A DNA stretch of 64,000 nucleotides, taken from positions 62,001 through 126,000 of the forward strand of contig JAIOOS010000007.1 of the NCBI GenBank assembly GCA_021414305.1, written 5' to 3'. The notes beneath the pieces were generated by a model. The model saw nothing but the letters and a program-made list of their open reading frames with translations, searched no databases and was not told where the DNA came from. Positions within the stretch are counted from its first letter, which is position 1. Each line of letters opens with the position of its first letter. Shown piece after piece: positions 20,605 through 37,502 of the stretch. The position numbers and the translations under genes are program-made. This DNA is from Burkholderiales bacterium. GTDB lineage: Bacteria; Pseudomonadota; Gammaproteobacteria; Burkholderiales; Burkholderiaceae_C.

Positions 20605-21013
20605 TCCCGACCATTCCGAGCTTGGTGATGCCGAGGCGCTGCGCCGAGGCCAGCACGGCCGCGACCGACTTGTACTCGACGAGCTTGTTCGGGCGGATGT
20701 GGACCTCGGGCTGGTCGGGCTGGGCGGCGGCACTGGACAGCCGCTGCTCGAGCACGCCGCGATCGACCATGGCCTCGCCGTTCCACAGCACCGTGCCGTC
20801 GAAGTCGATGTCGATCGTCACCACCACCGGCTCGCGCAGGGGCGGCGGCGGCTTGCCGACCGGCATGTTGAGATTGACCGAGTGCAGCTGCACCGGGATC
20901 GTGATGATCAGCATGATGATCAGCACCAGCATCACGTCGATCAGCGGCGTGGTGTTGATGTCCATCATCACCTCGGGCTCGCCGCCCGAGCTGGAGCCTA
21001 CGTTCATTGCCAT
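20585..21013 (-). CDS. exbD: ExbD/TolR family protein, second copy of the Ton operon
   Basis: A 142-residue ExbD with cytoplasmic N-terminus MAMNVGSSSGGEPEVMMDIN, one membrane helix (TTPLIDVMLVLIIMLIITIP) carrying the essential aspartate, and a periplasmic domain ending in ASAQRLGITKLGMVG. It shares the MAMNVGSSS start with the ExbD encoded just upstream, a sign of tandem duplication, but the periplasmic domains have diverged. It lies ten bases after the first exbD and overlaps the TPR gene. Confidence 0.93.
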   Translation of the reverse strand: MAMNVGSSSGGEPEVMMDINTTPLIDVMLVLIIMLIITIPVQLHSVNLNMPVGKPPPPLREPVVVTIDIDFDGTVLWNGEAMVDRGVLEQRLSSAAAQPDQPEVHIRPNKLVEYKSVAAVLASAQRLGITKLGMVGNEQFVK

Positions 21014-21023
21014 GCTGGCTCCT

Positions 21024-21449
21024 TCAGCCCTTCGGAGGCGGTTCGGTGACGAACTTCACCTTCTGGATCGACGCCCGGGTGCACTGGAAGAGAACGCGGC
21101 CGACCGATTCGTAGCGCGCGCGCTCGTCGCCGCGGATCATCACTTCCGGCTGCGGTGTCAGGGTCGCGACCTTGCTGAGGCGCTGGAACAGGGCGTCGGT
21201 GTCCGGCACCAGCACCTGGTTCCAGAAGATGTCGCCGTCCTTGTTGACCGAGATGTTGATGTTCTCCGGCTTGGTGGCCACCGCGATGTTGACTTCCTTG
21301 GGCAAGGACAGCTGCACGGTGTGAGTCACCACCGGGATCGTGATCAGGAAGATGATCAGCAGCACCAGCATCACGTCGACCAGCGGCGTGGTGTTGATCG
21401 TCGAGACGACCTCGTCCTCTTCGCTGCTCGAGCCTACGTTCATCGCCAT
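21024..21449 (-). CDS. exbD: ExbD/TolR family protein, first copy of the Ton operon
   Basis: A 141-residue ExbD: short N-terminus ending STIN, a membrane helix TTPLVDVMLVLLIIFLITIP with the conserved aspartate, and a periplasmic domain starting VVTHTVQLSLPKEVN. It follows exbB by 22 bases. Having two ExbDs with one ExbB is known from other Ton operons, where the second is needed for only some substrates. Confidence 0.93.
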   Translation of the reverse strand: MAMNVGSSSEEDEVVSTINTTPLVDVMLVLLIIFLITIPVVTHTVQLSLPKEVNIAVATKPENINISVNKDGDIFWNQVLVPDTDALFQRLSKVATLTPQPEVMIRGDERARYESVGRVLFQCTRASIQKVKFVTEPPPKG

Positions 21450-21471
21450 GGCAGTCTCCGCGGCTCGAGGT

Positions 21472-22356
<885 letters not shown>

Positions 22357-22433
22357 GGTTGTTCTTTCAATCTGAGGTTTCGCAAAAATTCGGTCTGGCG
22401 CCTGCGATGCTGATGCGCCCGGGAACGGTCTCT

Positions 22434-23093
22434 CTACTGCAGCTTGTAGCCGAACGGCACCTGCACGGTCACTTCGCGGCCCTGGGGCTGGCACTTGTAT
22501 TCGCCAACGATGCGAACGCTGTTGCGGGCGAAGATCTGGTGCGACGCGCGGATCACCTTGATGTCCTTGACCTCGCCTGTGGGCGACAGGGTGAACTGGA
22601 TCAACGCCTCGCCACGCTCGATGCCCGCCCGCTGGGCTTCGCGCGGGTAGGCGACGTCGCCCATCACGGTCGAGAAGTTGGAGCAGACGACACCGGCGGA
22701 AACCGGCGCCGGCGGGGCCGGAGCCGGCGCGGCAGCCACTACCGGCGGCGGCGCCGGAGCGATCGTCACCGGCGCCGGCGGCGGGGTCGGCGTCGTCGCC
22801 GTGATCGTCGGCTGCGGCGGCGGCGGCGTCGCGATCTGGATCTCGGGCGGCGGAATGAAGGGCGGCGGCGGCGCCTCGAGCTTGGGCGGCGGCGGGAGGA
22901 CGACCTCCGGCGGCGGCGGCGGCTTCTTGATCTCCTCGATCACCTTGGTTTCGATCGGCGCGCGAATGACCTCCACGACCCGCTTGGCGAGCCCGGTCAC
23001 GAGCGCGTAGACCACGAGAACATGGAACAGCACGACGACCGCCATGCCGACGAGATGCCGGCGCGGATCAGCCTGCCGTTGGGCGAAATTCAT
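22434..23093 (-). CDS. tonB: Energy transducer TonB
   Basis: Inner-membrane-anchored protein spanning the periplasm to drive outer-membrane receptors. The 219-residue product has one membrane anchor (HLVGMAVVVLFHVLVVYALV), a long Pro/Ala linker (about residues 55-130, many PPPP runs) and a C-terminal TonB domain with YPREAQRAGIERGEALIQF and SPTGEVKDIKVIRAS. It heads the operon and follows the receptor gene on the same strand. A TACACT on the minus strand (complement of 23131-23136), inside the receptor terminator tail, could be its -10 box. Confidence 0.92.
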   Translation of the reverse strand: MNFAQRQADPRRHLVGMAVVVLFHVLVVYALVTGLAKRVVEVIRAPIETKVIEEIKKPPPPPEVVLPPPPKLEAPPPPFIPPPEIQIATPPPPQPTITATTPTPPPAPVTIAPAPPPVVAAAPAPAPPAPVSAGVVCSNFSTVMGDVAYPREAQRAGIERGEALIQFTLSPTGEVKDIKVIRASHQIFARNSVRIVGEYKCQPQGREVTVQVPFGYKLQ

Positions 23094-23135
23094 TGACTGG
23101 GATCTCCAGCTGAGGCCTGAACGGGCCGCGAGTGT

Positions 23136-23171
23136 ACAAAAATGCCCGCCGGTTTTTGACCAGCGGGCAGA
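23136..23171 (-). terminator. Rho-independent terminator after the TonB-dependent receptor gene
   Basis: On the minus strand TGCCCGCTGGT pairs with ACCGGCGGGCA (one G-U) around a CAAAA loop, stem 23143-23169, followed directly by TTTTTG. It separates the receptor gene from tonB, so the tonB operon needs its own promoter or read-through. Confidence 0.88.
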
Positions 23172-23249
23172 TTTGATGATATCGCCTCTCGCCGCGAGCG
23201 CGGCCGGGGTCTCCGGCAGCTCGCGGCGCTGTCCTACCCGACCACGAGG

Positions 23250-25979
23250 TCAGAAGAACTTATACGAGGCCCGAAGCACGAAGTTGCGGCCGATCGGATC
23301 GGTGAAGCGCGGGTCGTAGCCCCGCTGGAACGTCGTGCTCTGTCCGGACAGCGGCGGGTCCTTGTCGAACACGTTGTTGACGCCGACCTGCAGCGACAGA
23401 TCCTTGGTCGCGGCGAACGTGGCCGAGATGTCGTGCAGGAAGTAGTCCTTGACCTTGTTGACGCCGTCCTGGTCGGTATAGCCGGTCTTGTAGCGCTGGG
23501 CGATCAGCGCCGACCACGGACCCATGGACCACGAAGCGGTCAGGTAGTGCTGCCACTTGAACACCGGCGCGTTGTCGGAGTACCTGCCCTTGGCGTTGAT
23601 GTAGTCGCCGCCCTTTTCCCGCTGGTACTTGTACTTGTTGACGTAGGTACCTTCGAAGGCGACGCCCCAGACGCCGGCAGACGTCGCACCCGAGCGCCAG
23701 GAGGCGGACAGGTCGATGCCGTTCGTCTTCAAGGTGCCGAGGTTTTCGGTCGGCACGTCGATGAAGGCGATCGGATCGAACGTCGGCGAGGCGCCCAGGC
23801 AGGCGTCGATGTCCGACTGCGTGATGCCGGTGCCGGTGGCGGGGATCTGGCTGCAACGGACGAAGCGGCTGGAGTACTTGGCGGGATCGCCGAACACGGC
23901 CTGCTCGGGCAGCGGGCTGATCAGGTTCTTGACCTCGATCGACCAGAAGTCGATGCCGAGGCTCGTGTTCTTGACCGGCTCGAAGACCATGCCGAGGTTG
24001 AAGTTCGTCGACTTCTCCGGCTTCAGCGTCGAGGCCGGGAGGCCGAGCGCGGACGGCCCCGACAGGCGCTGCAGGACCTGCTGGCCGCAGACCACGCCGG
24101 ACTGGGCACCGGGCACGGCGACGCCGCCCGGGCAAAGCAGCGGGTCGTCATACGGGTCCGAGGTGAAGGTCAGCGAGGCCGGCTGGTGGATCTCGTACAG
24201 CGTCGGCGCGCGGAAGCCCGTGTTGGCCGAGCCTCTGAGCACGAGCTGGTCGGTCGGCTGGTAGCGGATGCCGATCTTCGGGTTGAAGGTGTCGCCGAAG
24301 TCGCTGTACTTGTCGTAGCGCGCGGCGACGTTGATCTCGAGGTTCTTCATCACCGGCATGTTCAGCTCGGCGAACGCGGCGTAGACCTTGCGCTTGCCCG
24401 AGGTGTCGCTGTCCGGGTCGATGCCCAGGCTGCCGAGCTGGCCCGTGATGTCGGTCGCCTCGAACGACGACTTCTCCTTGCGCGCTTCCGCGCCGAAGGC
24501 GAAGCCCATCGCGCCGCCGCTCATCTGCATCAGCTCCCTGCTGACCTTGAAGTCGATGAAATTGACGCGGGCCTTGCCGATCTGGGTCGGCTCGCTGACC
24601 TGGGCCGCGTCGATCGCGGCCTGGCCGCCCGCCGTCTGCGCGCCGAACGGGTTGATGACGCCGTCGAACACGCCTTGCTGCATCAGGCCGTCGTTGACGT
24701 AGCCCTTGCTGACCGAGGCCACGGCGGTGTTGCTGCTGGTGCCCACGCCGGTCTTGTAGTCCCAGCCAGACACGCTGCCGTTGAGCTCGGCGAGGAGCCG
24801 GTCGGTGCTGCTGTCGTCGCCGCTGGTCCGCTTGCCGGCGGGGATCTGCCGCCAGTTGACGACGCCGCCGGGGACGTTCGGGCCGCCCGGGTTGTTGATG
24901 TCCGGAATGCCACCGACCGTGCCGATCGGAAGGGGAACTCCGTTCGCATCCCTGGGATAGAACGGGCTGCTTTCGGGCATGAGGTGGCTGGTGGGCGCCG
25001 CCGCGACCCGCGAGGTCTGCAGGTTCTTGGCGTGCAGGTACTCGACGGAGGCCACGTGGTCGGGCCCGAGCGCGAGGCTGCCCTTGACCAGCGCGGTCGC
25101 CTGCTGGTTCTTCGGGATGATGTCGACGTCGCGCGAGAAGTCGTAGCGGCAAGCCGTGCCTGCAGCGTTGGGGATCGAGCCGGGCGGAACGCAGTTCGGC
25201 AGCGTCGGCTCGTAGCCGTTCAGGTCGCCCGGGAAGCTCGTGCCGCTGGTGCCGCCTTGCACGTTGCCGCGGATGATGCCGCTCTCGGAGAACGAGCGCT
25301 GGGCCGCTTCAAGCACATGCTGGTTGCGGAAGTCGAGCGAGCCCATGAAGTTGAAGCCGTTGGTCGCGAGCGAGCCCCAGCCGAGGGTGCCGGTGATCCG
25401 CTGGGTCTGGCCGCCGCCCGATTTTTGCGGCAGCATGGTCTGCGCGCTCATCTCGAAGCCCTGGTAGTCGCGCTTCAGGATGAAGTTGATCACGCCGCCG
25501 ATCGCGTCGGTACCGTAGATCGCCGAGGCGCCGTCGCGCAGCACTTCGATCCGGTCGATGGCGTTGAGGGGGATCGCGTTCAGGTCGACCGCCGCAGCGT
25601 CGAACGAGTGATTGACGATCCGCCGGCCGTTGAGGAGGACCAGGGTCTTGTTGCCGTTGGCGCCGGTCGGGCCGCCCAGGCCGCGCAGGTCCGCCTCGGC
25701 CTTGCCGCCGGTGGTGGCGCCGATCGAGGCGCTCTGGCCGAAGTTCGACTGGTTGGCCGAGATCCGCTGGATCGCCTGCTCGGCGGTGGTGACGCCTTGC
25801 CGGGTCAGCTCTTCGAGCTTGATCACGGTGACGGGCAACGCCGTCTCGGCGTCGACGCGCCGGATCGACGAGCCGGTGATCTCGACCCGCTCGAATGTCT
25901 GTTGCGCCATCGCCGGCACGACCACGCCGCTACCGAACGCAATCATCAGGCTCGTACAGAGCTTGGTTCTCTTCAACAT
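23250..25979 (-). CDS. TonB-dependent outer-membrane receptor
   Basis: A 909-residue outer-membrane transporter. A signal peptide (KLCTSLMIAFGSGVVVPAMA) is followed by the TonB box/linker FERVEITGSSIRRVDAETALP, the plug domain (SANQSNFGQSASIG, LLNGRRIVNHSFD, IDRIEVLRDGASAIYGTDAIG) and a long barrel with LRGSANTGFRAPTLYEIHQP and the closing LSLQVGVNNVFDKDPPL and terminal aromatic VLRASYKFF. The ITGSSIRRVDAETALP start is characteristic of large TBDRs for carbohydrates, peptides or other organics rather than classic siderophore receptors; the ligand cannot be read from sequence. ATG 25979 follows GGGGAGG. It lies 184 bases downstream of a peptide-type ABC operon and upstream of tonB-exbBDD. Confidence 0.92.
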   Translation of the reverse strand: MLKRTKLCTSLMIAFGSGVVVPAMAQQTFERVEITGSSIRRVDAETALPVTVIKLEELTRQGVTTAEQAIQRISANQSNFGQSASIGATTGGKAEADLRGLGGPTGANGNKTLVLLNGRRIVNHSFDAAAVDLNAIPLNAIDRIEVLRDGASAIYGTDAIGGVINFILKRDYQGFEMSAQTMLPQKSGGGQTQRITGTLGWGSLATNGFNFMGSLDFRNQHVLEAAQRSFSESGIIRGNVQGGTSGTSFPGDLNGYEPTLPNCVPPGSIPNAAGTACRYDFSRDVDIIPKNQQATALVKGSLALGPDHVASVEYLHAKNLQTSRVAAAPTSHLMPESSPFYPRDANGVPLPIGTVGGIPDINNPGGPNVPGGVVNWRQIPAGKRTSGDDSSTDRLLAELNGSVSGWDYKTGVGTSSNTAVASVSKGYVNDGLMQQGVFDGVINPFGAQTAGGQAAIDAAQVSEPTQIGKARVNFIDFKVSRELMQMSGGAMGFAFGAEARKEKSSFEATDITGQLGSLGIDPDSDTSGKRKVYAAFAELNMPVMKNLEINVAARYDKYSDFGDTFNPKIGIRYQPTDQLVLRGSANTGFRAPTLYEIHQPASLTFTSDPYDDPLLCPGGVAVPGAQSGVVCGQQVLQRLSGPSALGLPASTLKPEKSTNFNLGMVFEPVKNTSLGIDFWSIEVKNLISPLPEQAVFGDPAKYSSRFVRCSQIPATGTGITQSDIDACLGASPTFDPIAFIDVPTENLGTLKTNGIDLSASWRSGATSAGVWGVAFEGTYVNKYKYQREKGGDYINAKGRYSDNAPVFKWQHYLTASWSMGPWSALIAQRYKTGYTDQDGVNKVKDYFLHDISATFAATKDLSLQVGVNNVFDKDPPLSGQSTTFQRGYDPRFTDPIGRNFVLRASYKFF

Positions 25980-26163
25980 CGGACCTCCCCAGGGACAAAA
26001 AGTGGATCGAATAGACCTAGGCCCCCGCGTCCCTTGCCGGCCCTCTGGATAAGGGGGCCGTACAGGCAACTCGCTCAGGCTGTCACTTCATTGTCACGGA
26101 GGCTTGGCCGAGCCTCGACGGGATAGACCCGAATTTTTCGCCGCCGACGCATTCGCGTCTGCT

Positions 26164-28052
<1,889 letters not shown>

Positions 28053-28053
<1 letters not shown>

Positions 28054-29495
28054 CAGCTGATCGCCGCGCGCCTGAGGCGCGGGCGGAAGCTCCGGGCGCG
28101 CGGGTCGAAGGCGTCGCGCACGCCGTCGGCGAACAGGTTCGCGGCCAGCACCAGCGTCACCATGAAGACGAAGGCGGAGACAAAGCTCCACCAGACGACC
28201 GGGTCGCCGCTCATCTGGCTGCGCGCCAGGTTGATCATGCCGCCGAAGCTGTTCATCGACGGGTCGACGCCGACGCCCACGTAGGTCAGCACCGCCTCGT
28301 AGAGGATCAGCTCGGAAAAGCTCAGCACCGTCGTGATCAGCACCAGGTGCATCACGTTGGGCACGATGTGCCGCGCCATGATCCGCGCGTGGCTGACGCC
28401 GAAGGCGGTGGCCGCCTGCACGAAGTCGAGCTCGCGCAGCTTCAGCGTCTCGCCGCGGATCAGCCGGCAGAGCGTCGCCCAGCCGGTCAGGCCGAGGATG
28501 ACGCAGAGCAGGAAGATCTTCAGGTCGGAGCGCTCCGAGCCGGTCTCGAACATCTCGGCGTGCTGGTCGAGGTAGACCTGCACCATCAGCACGCAGGCGG
28601 CGATCAGGAGCACGTTCGGCACCGAGGTCAGCGTGGTGTAGACGTACTGGATCGCCTCGTCGACCCAGCCCTTGAAGTAGCCGGCGAGGACGCCGAGGAC
28701 GATGGCGAACGGCAGGGTCGCCATCGTCGCCAGGGTGCCGATGACGAACGCGGTGCGCACGCTCTTCAGCGACTGGTAGAGCACGTCGTTGCCGGTCCGG
28801 TCGGTGCCGAGCACGTGGTAGCTGCCGGCCAGCGCGATCACCGGCCCGGCGACGAGGCAGACCACGGCGAAGGTGGCGAGCCCGGCCCGCACCGGGATGT
28901 GGGTGCGGTCGGCGGCGATGTCGCGCAGCGCGCCGCGGGTGCCTGCGTGGGAATGGCGCATCAGGAAGGCGGCGAGCAGCACCGCGAGCGCGGCCACTGC
29001 CAGGCCGCCGGCGAGGCCAGCGAGCACTTTCGCGGTGACGTCGCCCGCCCACTGCGCGTCGGGGTCGGCGAGGTGCACGCCGCCGAACTTCAGCCGGGCG
29101 AAGTCGCGCACCGGCTGGCCGTTCCTCTCCATCGGCTCCTTGATGAAGCTCTTGAAGGCCATCGGCTGCGAGTAGCCGGTCTCGCGGGTCGCGATCTGCC
29201 GGGCCAGCGCCACGTCGAGCACCGACTCGGTCGTCGGGGCGTAGAAGGTGGTCGCGCCGGCCGCGGCGCCCGGCGCGTTCGCCAGGGCGCGGCGGAAGTG
29301 GACGCTGTCGAGCATCGTGACGGTGGCGAACAGGATGAGCACGATCGCCGCGCTCAGGGCGGCCGGATCGCGCAGCACCTTGTCCCAGGTGGCGCGCAGG
29401 TTGGCGCTTCTGCGGACCCGCCAGACGTACCAGACGAGCAGCAGCAGCATCGCCCACAGCACGATGTCGGTCCAGAGAAAGACGAATTGCGGCAT
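28053..29495 (-). CDS. ABC transporter permease, OppC/YejE-like with long N-terminal part
   Basis: A 480-residue permease, well above the roughly 300-340 of OppC/YejE. An N-terminal membrane helix (IVLWAMLLLLVWYVWRVRR) and a second (LSAAIVLILFATVTML) enclose an extended region to about residue 190, then the usual core with AGPVIALAGSYHVLGTDRTG, the EAA-like cytoplasmic loop (LDFVQAATAFGVSHARIMARH) and VNVFADG-type C-terminus. The DxxGTDRTGNDVL motif is typical of OppC proteins. Seven bases separate it from the other permease gene. Confidence 0.9.
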
Positions 29496-29502
29496 CAGTC
29501 GG

Positions 29503-30486
29503 TCAGACGAGGCGGACCCGCGGATCGGCCCAGGTGTAGGCGAGATCGATCGCGATGTAGCTGGCGATGTAGAGCACCGCGCCGACGAAGACCATCGAGC
29601 GGACGATCGCGAAATCCTGGCCGGCGATCGCCTCGATCACGAACGCGCCGAGGCCGGGAATGCCGAAGAAGCTCTCGAACACCAGGCTGCCGAGGAACAC
29701 GTACGGCAGGTACGCGCCGGCGCTGGTGATGATCGGGATCAGCGCGTTCTTCAGCACGTGGCGGAACAGCACGATCGATTCGGGCAGGCCCTTGGCGCGC
29801 GCGGTGCGCACGTAGTCCTTGCCGGTCTCCTCGAGGAACATCGCCCGGTACAGGCGCGACTCCGTGCCCAGGCGCGCCAGCAGCGACAGGCCGATCGGCA
29901 TGAGCAGGAACTTCACTGCGTCGAGCCCGCCGGCGTAGCCAGAGATCGGCACCAGGTGGAGGCTGCGGGAGAAGAAGAACTGGCCGACGATGATGTAGAA
30001 GAGGCTCGAGATCGAGAGCATCAGCACGCACAGCACCACGCCCCAGAAATCTATCTTCGAATGGCGGAAGAAGACGAGCAGCAGGGCGAACGCCGTGCTC
30101 GCGATCACCTGCAGGATGAAGAGCGGCACCGCGAGCTGCAGGCTGACCCACATCCGGGTCTTGATCTCGTGGCCGATGTCGACGCTGCGGCCCGAGTCGG
30201 AGCGGCCGAAGTCGAGCGCGAAGAGGGACACCGAGCGCTCCCAGAGCACCGTGCGCGTGACCTTTGCCGCGCCCTCCTCCTTCGGGTTCCAGTAGAGCGG
30301 CCGGTCGTAGCCGCGCTCGGCCTTCCACTTCTCGATCTGCTCCTGCGTCACCCGCTTGCCTCCGATGTTCAGGCGCGCCATGTCGTCGGGCGTATTGACG
30401 TTGAAGAACAGGAAGAAGGTGAAGAAATTGACCCCGATCAGGATCAGCACGCCGTAGCCGACGCGGCGGATGAGGTAGTTCAGCAC
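29503..30486 (-). CDS. ABC transporter permease, OppB/YejB-like
   Basis: A 327-residue OppB-type permease. It starts NYLIRRVGYGVLILIGVNFF, the typical first helix of the family, carries a periplasmic insert and the binding-protein-dependent transport core with the EAA loop DYVRTARAKGLPESIVLFRH followed by AYLPYVFLGSLVFESFFGIP. The conserved FFGIPGLG segment near the end is family-diagnostic. It lies seven bases after the binding-protein gene. Confidence 0.93.
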   Translation of the reverse strand: MLNYLIRRVGYGVLILIGVNFFTFFLFFNVNTPDDMARLNIGGKRVTQEQIEKWKAERGYDRPLYWNPKEEGAAKVTRTVLWERSVSLFALDFGRSDSGRSVDIGHEIKTRMWVSLQLAVPLFILQVIASTAFALLLVFFRHSKIDFWGVVLCVLMLSISSLFYIIVGQFFFSRSLHLVPISGYAGGLDAVKFLLMPIGLSLLARLGTESRLYRAMFLEETGKDYVRTARAKGLPESIVLFRHVLKNALIPIITSAGAYLPYVFLGSLVFESFFGIPGLGAFVIEAIAGQDFAIVRSMVFVGAVLYIASYIAIDLAYTWADPRVRLV

Positions 30487-30493
30487 GAGGCGC

Positions 30494-32746
30494 TCAGGCG
30501 GCTTCTGCCACCGGCAGCGGCGCAGGGCCGACAGGCACCGCGGTCGCCCTCTGCCGCGCCTGGTAGCCGCGGCGCGCGATCCAGACCAGGCCGAAGGCGA
30601 AGGCGATCAGCAGCACCATGGGCCACCAGGTCGGCTGGTTCCACTCGGCCTGCTTGGCGACCCTGAGCTTCGGGTCGACGCGGTAGTACTTCGCCATGTC
30701 GCGGATCAGGATCGACGGCTTGCCGTTGTAGACCCACTGCTGGAAGGCGAGCCCGCCCCAGGGGAAGTAGCCGAACGACCAGGGCGCGTCCTGCTGAACG
30801 ATCGCCACCATCTTGTCGATGATGGCCTGCTTCTGCGGCCCGTCGTCGAGCGCCTGCAGCTCGCGGTACAGCTTGTCGAACTCGGGATTCTCGTAGTTCG
30901 AGACGTTCTCGCCCTGCGACTTCGACTTGCCGTTCGGGCCGTAGAGGAGGAACAGGAAGTTCTCGGCGTCGGGATAGTCGGCGAGCCAGCCCGCCCAGTA
31001 GATCTGGTGCTTGCCCTTCAGCGTCTTGTCCTGGAACTGGTTGAAGTCGGTGGCGCGCACCTCGAGCTGGATGCCGAGCTTGGCGAACTGGCGGACCATC
31101 CAGTCGTTCTCGGTCTTCGCCTCGGGCGTGATCGCGCGCTGGAAGTCGTAGTTGAGAACCAGCGGCTTGCCGCTGACGGCGTCGCGGCCGCCCGGGTAGC
31201 CGGCCTCGGCGAGGAGCTGCTTGGCCTCCTCGATCGAGCGACGCACGATCTTGCCGTTCTCTATCTTGTGCGTCACCGGATTGTGGAAGTCGCCCTGCCC
31301 TTCGCGCGAGCCGAACAGGCCCGGCGGCACCGGGCCCTGCGCGGTCACGCCGCCCTTGCTGAGGAAGATCCGGCCGTAGCCTTCTTCCCAGTCGACGGCG
31401 ATCGAGAGCGCCTGGCGGAGCTTGCGGTGCTTCGCCTGCTGCTCGGGCGTGTCGCCGCGGCCGACCACCGGGTCGAGCATGTTGAAGCCGAGGTACCAGT
31501 CGGAGATGTCGGTCATCAGCGGGAACTTGTAGCCGCGCTCCTCGAACCGGCGCTTGACGTCGTCGGAGTTGTTCGCGTCGTTGCGGAAATCCACGCCCCA
31601 CTCGGGCCGCTCGATCTCGGGCACGTCGAGGTATCCCTGCTTGAACTTCTCCTTGCGCGGCACCTTTTCCTTCTCGATCGTCACGTACAGCGTGTCGACG
31701 AAGGGCATGCGCTTGCCGCAGTCGGCCAGCAGCCCGTCCTTCGCGTCGCTCGCCTCGCCTTCGCAGGGATAGGGCTCGCCGCGGTAGCTCGGGTTGCGCT
31801 TCATCACGTGGCGGCGGTCGCGGATGAACTCGGTCATCATGAACGGGCCCGTGCCGACCGGCCACTGGTTCAGCGAGAGGCCGTTGTCGTTCATGCCGTG
31901 CTGCGCGTAGAAGGCGTCGGCCTCCCAGGGAACGGGCGCCACGAACGGCATCGCCATCCAGTAGTTCCACTGCGGATACTTGCCCTTGAGGCGGATGCGC
32001 AGCAGGTGCGGGTCGGGGGCGTCGGCGCCCTCGAGCGGCCACTTGCGGAAGTCGAGGAAAGGCTTGTCGCGGATGTCGCGCGGCAGCCCGGCCAGCAGCT
32101 TCTGGTCCTCGGCCTTGATCAGGTCGCCGTAGGCCTTGAGGCCGAGCACGTACTCGGCGAACACCGCGAACACCGGCGCCTCGATCCGCGTCGTGGCGTG
32201 GCGCTTGATCGCATAGACGAAGTCCTCGGCGACGAGCTCGCGCGAGCCCTGCTGCTCGAAGTCCCAGGGCGATCGCTTGTCGCCGAGCTCGGCGCGCGTC
32301 AGGTGGTGATAGAGGTACTCGCCCTTGGCGTTCTTGGCGAACGCCGGATGCGGCGCATACATGATGCCGTGCTTGATCGGAATCTCGTAGACGCTCTGCG
32401 CGATCTGCTCCGGCGCGGCGTCCTCGGGCAGGCGCTGCCCCGCCTTGTCGAGGTAGTAGGGCTTGACCACCTGCGCCGCCGCCTTCGGCACCAGCTCGTA
32501 CGGGCGCTTCAGGTAGTGGTAGCCGTAGAGCGGCTCGTAGATCTGGTAGGTGTAGGCCGACTCCGGGTTCGCGTACGACGCGGTCGGATCCAGGTAGCGC
32601 GGCGAGCGCTCGTCGAACGAATAGAAAAGCGTGTTGGTCGCCGCCGAGCCGTCGGGGTACGGGCTGTTGTTGCAGGCCGTGAATGCGAGGGTGGCCGCGA
32701 GACAGGCAAGGCCCCGGGCGATGCGGGCTTGGAGGCGCGGCTTCAT
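30494..32746 (-). CDS. Large lipoprotein solute-binding protein of the peptide ABC importer (SBP_bac_5)
   Basis: A 750-residue family-5 (oligopeptide/dipeptide) binding protein. N-terminal signal with a lipobox ending LAFTAC, cysteine 25 being the lipidation site. The SBP_bac_5 hallmarks are RDIRDKPFLDFRKWPL-type early region, NQWPVGTGPFMMTEFIRDRRHV, KLRQALSIAVDWEEGYG and NYDFQRAITPEAKTENDWMV. Unusually the C-terminus carries a membrane segment (WWPMVLLIAFAFGLVWIARR) and a short basic/Pro tail, so the mature protein appears tethered at both ends. It heads the transporter operon; the ldcA-like gene precedes it by about 13 bases on the same strand. Confidence 0.9.
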   Translation of the reverse strand: MKPRLQARIARGLACLAATLAFTACNNSPYPDGSAATNTLFYSFDERSPRYLDPTASYANPESAYTYQIYEPLYGYHYLKRPYELVPKAAAQVVKPYYLDKAGQRLPEDAAPEQIAQSVYEIPIKHGIMYAPHPAFAKNAKGEYLYHHLTRAELGDKRSPWDFEQQGSRELVAEDFVYAIKRHATTRIEAPVFAVFAEYVLGLKAYGDLIKAEDQKLLAGLPRDIRDKPFLDFRKWPLEGADAPDPHLLRIRLKGKYPQWNYWMAMPFVAPVPWEADAFYAQHGMNDNGLSLNQWPVGTGPFMMTEFIRDRRHVMKRNPSYRGEPYPCEGEASDAKDGLLADCGKRMPFVDTLYVTIEKEKVPRKEKFKQGYLDVPEIERPEWGVDFRNDANNSDDVKRRFEERGYKFPLMTDISDWYLGFNMLDPVVGRGDTPEQQAKHRKLRQALSIAVDWEEGYGRIFLSKGGVTAQGPVPPGLFGSREGQGDFHNPVTHKIENGKIVRRSIEEAKQLLAEAGYPGGRDAVSGKPLVLNYDFQRAITPEAKTENDWMVRQFAKLGIQLEVRATDFNQFQDKTLKGKHQIYWAGWLADYPDAENFLFLLYGPNGKSKSQGENVSNYENPEFDKLYRELQALDDGPQKQAIIDKMVAIVQQDAPWSFGYFPWGGLAFQQWVYNGKPSILIRDMAKYYRVDPKLRVAKQAEWNQPTWWPMVLLIAFAFGLVWIARRGYQARQRATAVPVGPAPLPVAEAA

Positions 32747-32759
32747 CGAGCTTTCAATG

Positions 32760-37426
<4,667 letters not shown>

Positions 37427-37431
37427 CCCCG

Positions 37432-37453
37432 GCCGGCGCCGCCGGCTTCTCTC
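37432..37453 (+). terminator. Possible weak terminator after the SARP regulator gene
   Basis: GCCGGC (37432-37437) and GCCGGC (37441-37446), a self-complementary hexamer pair with a 3-base loop, followed by TTCTCTCT. Stem is short and the tail is not a pure U-tract; GC-rich palindromes continue to 37475. Confidence 0.35.
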
Positions 37454-37502
37454 TGCGGGGCCCCCGGGGCCGCGGCGTGCCCGGCCGCGACGCGCGGCGG
37501 CG

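Noticed and set aside
23094..23249. Fur box near tonB
   Set aside because: Only short TGATGATATC-like bits without the palindromic GATAATGATAATC pattern; iron control cannot be claimed.
23433..26126. An 897-residue plus-strand open frame opposite the TonB-dependent receptor
   Set aside because: Shadow of the receptor gene with no domain; it is Asp/Val/Arg/Gly-rich like other such frames.
37431..37500. A small RNA or attenuator from the GC-rich palindromes
   Set aside because: Stems are short and overlapping, with no promoter and poor U-tract; best left as a weak terminator.
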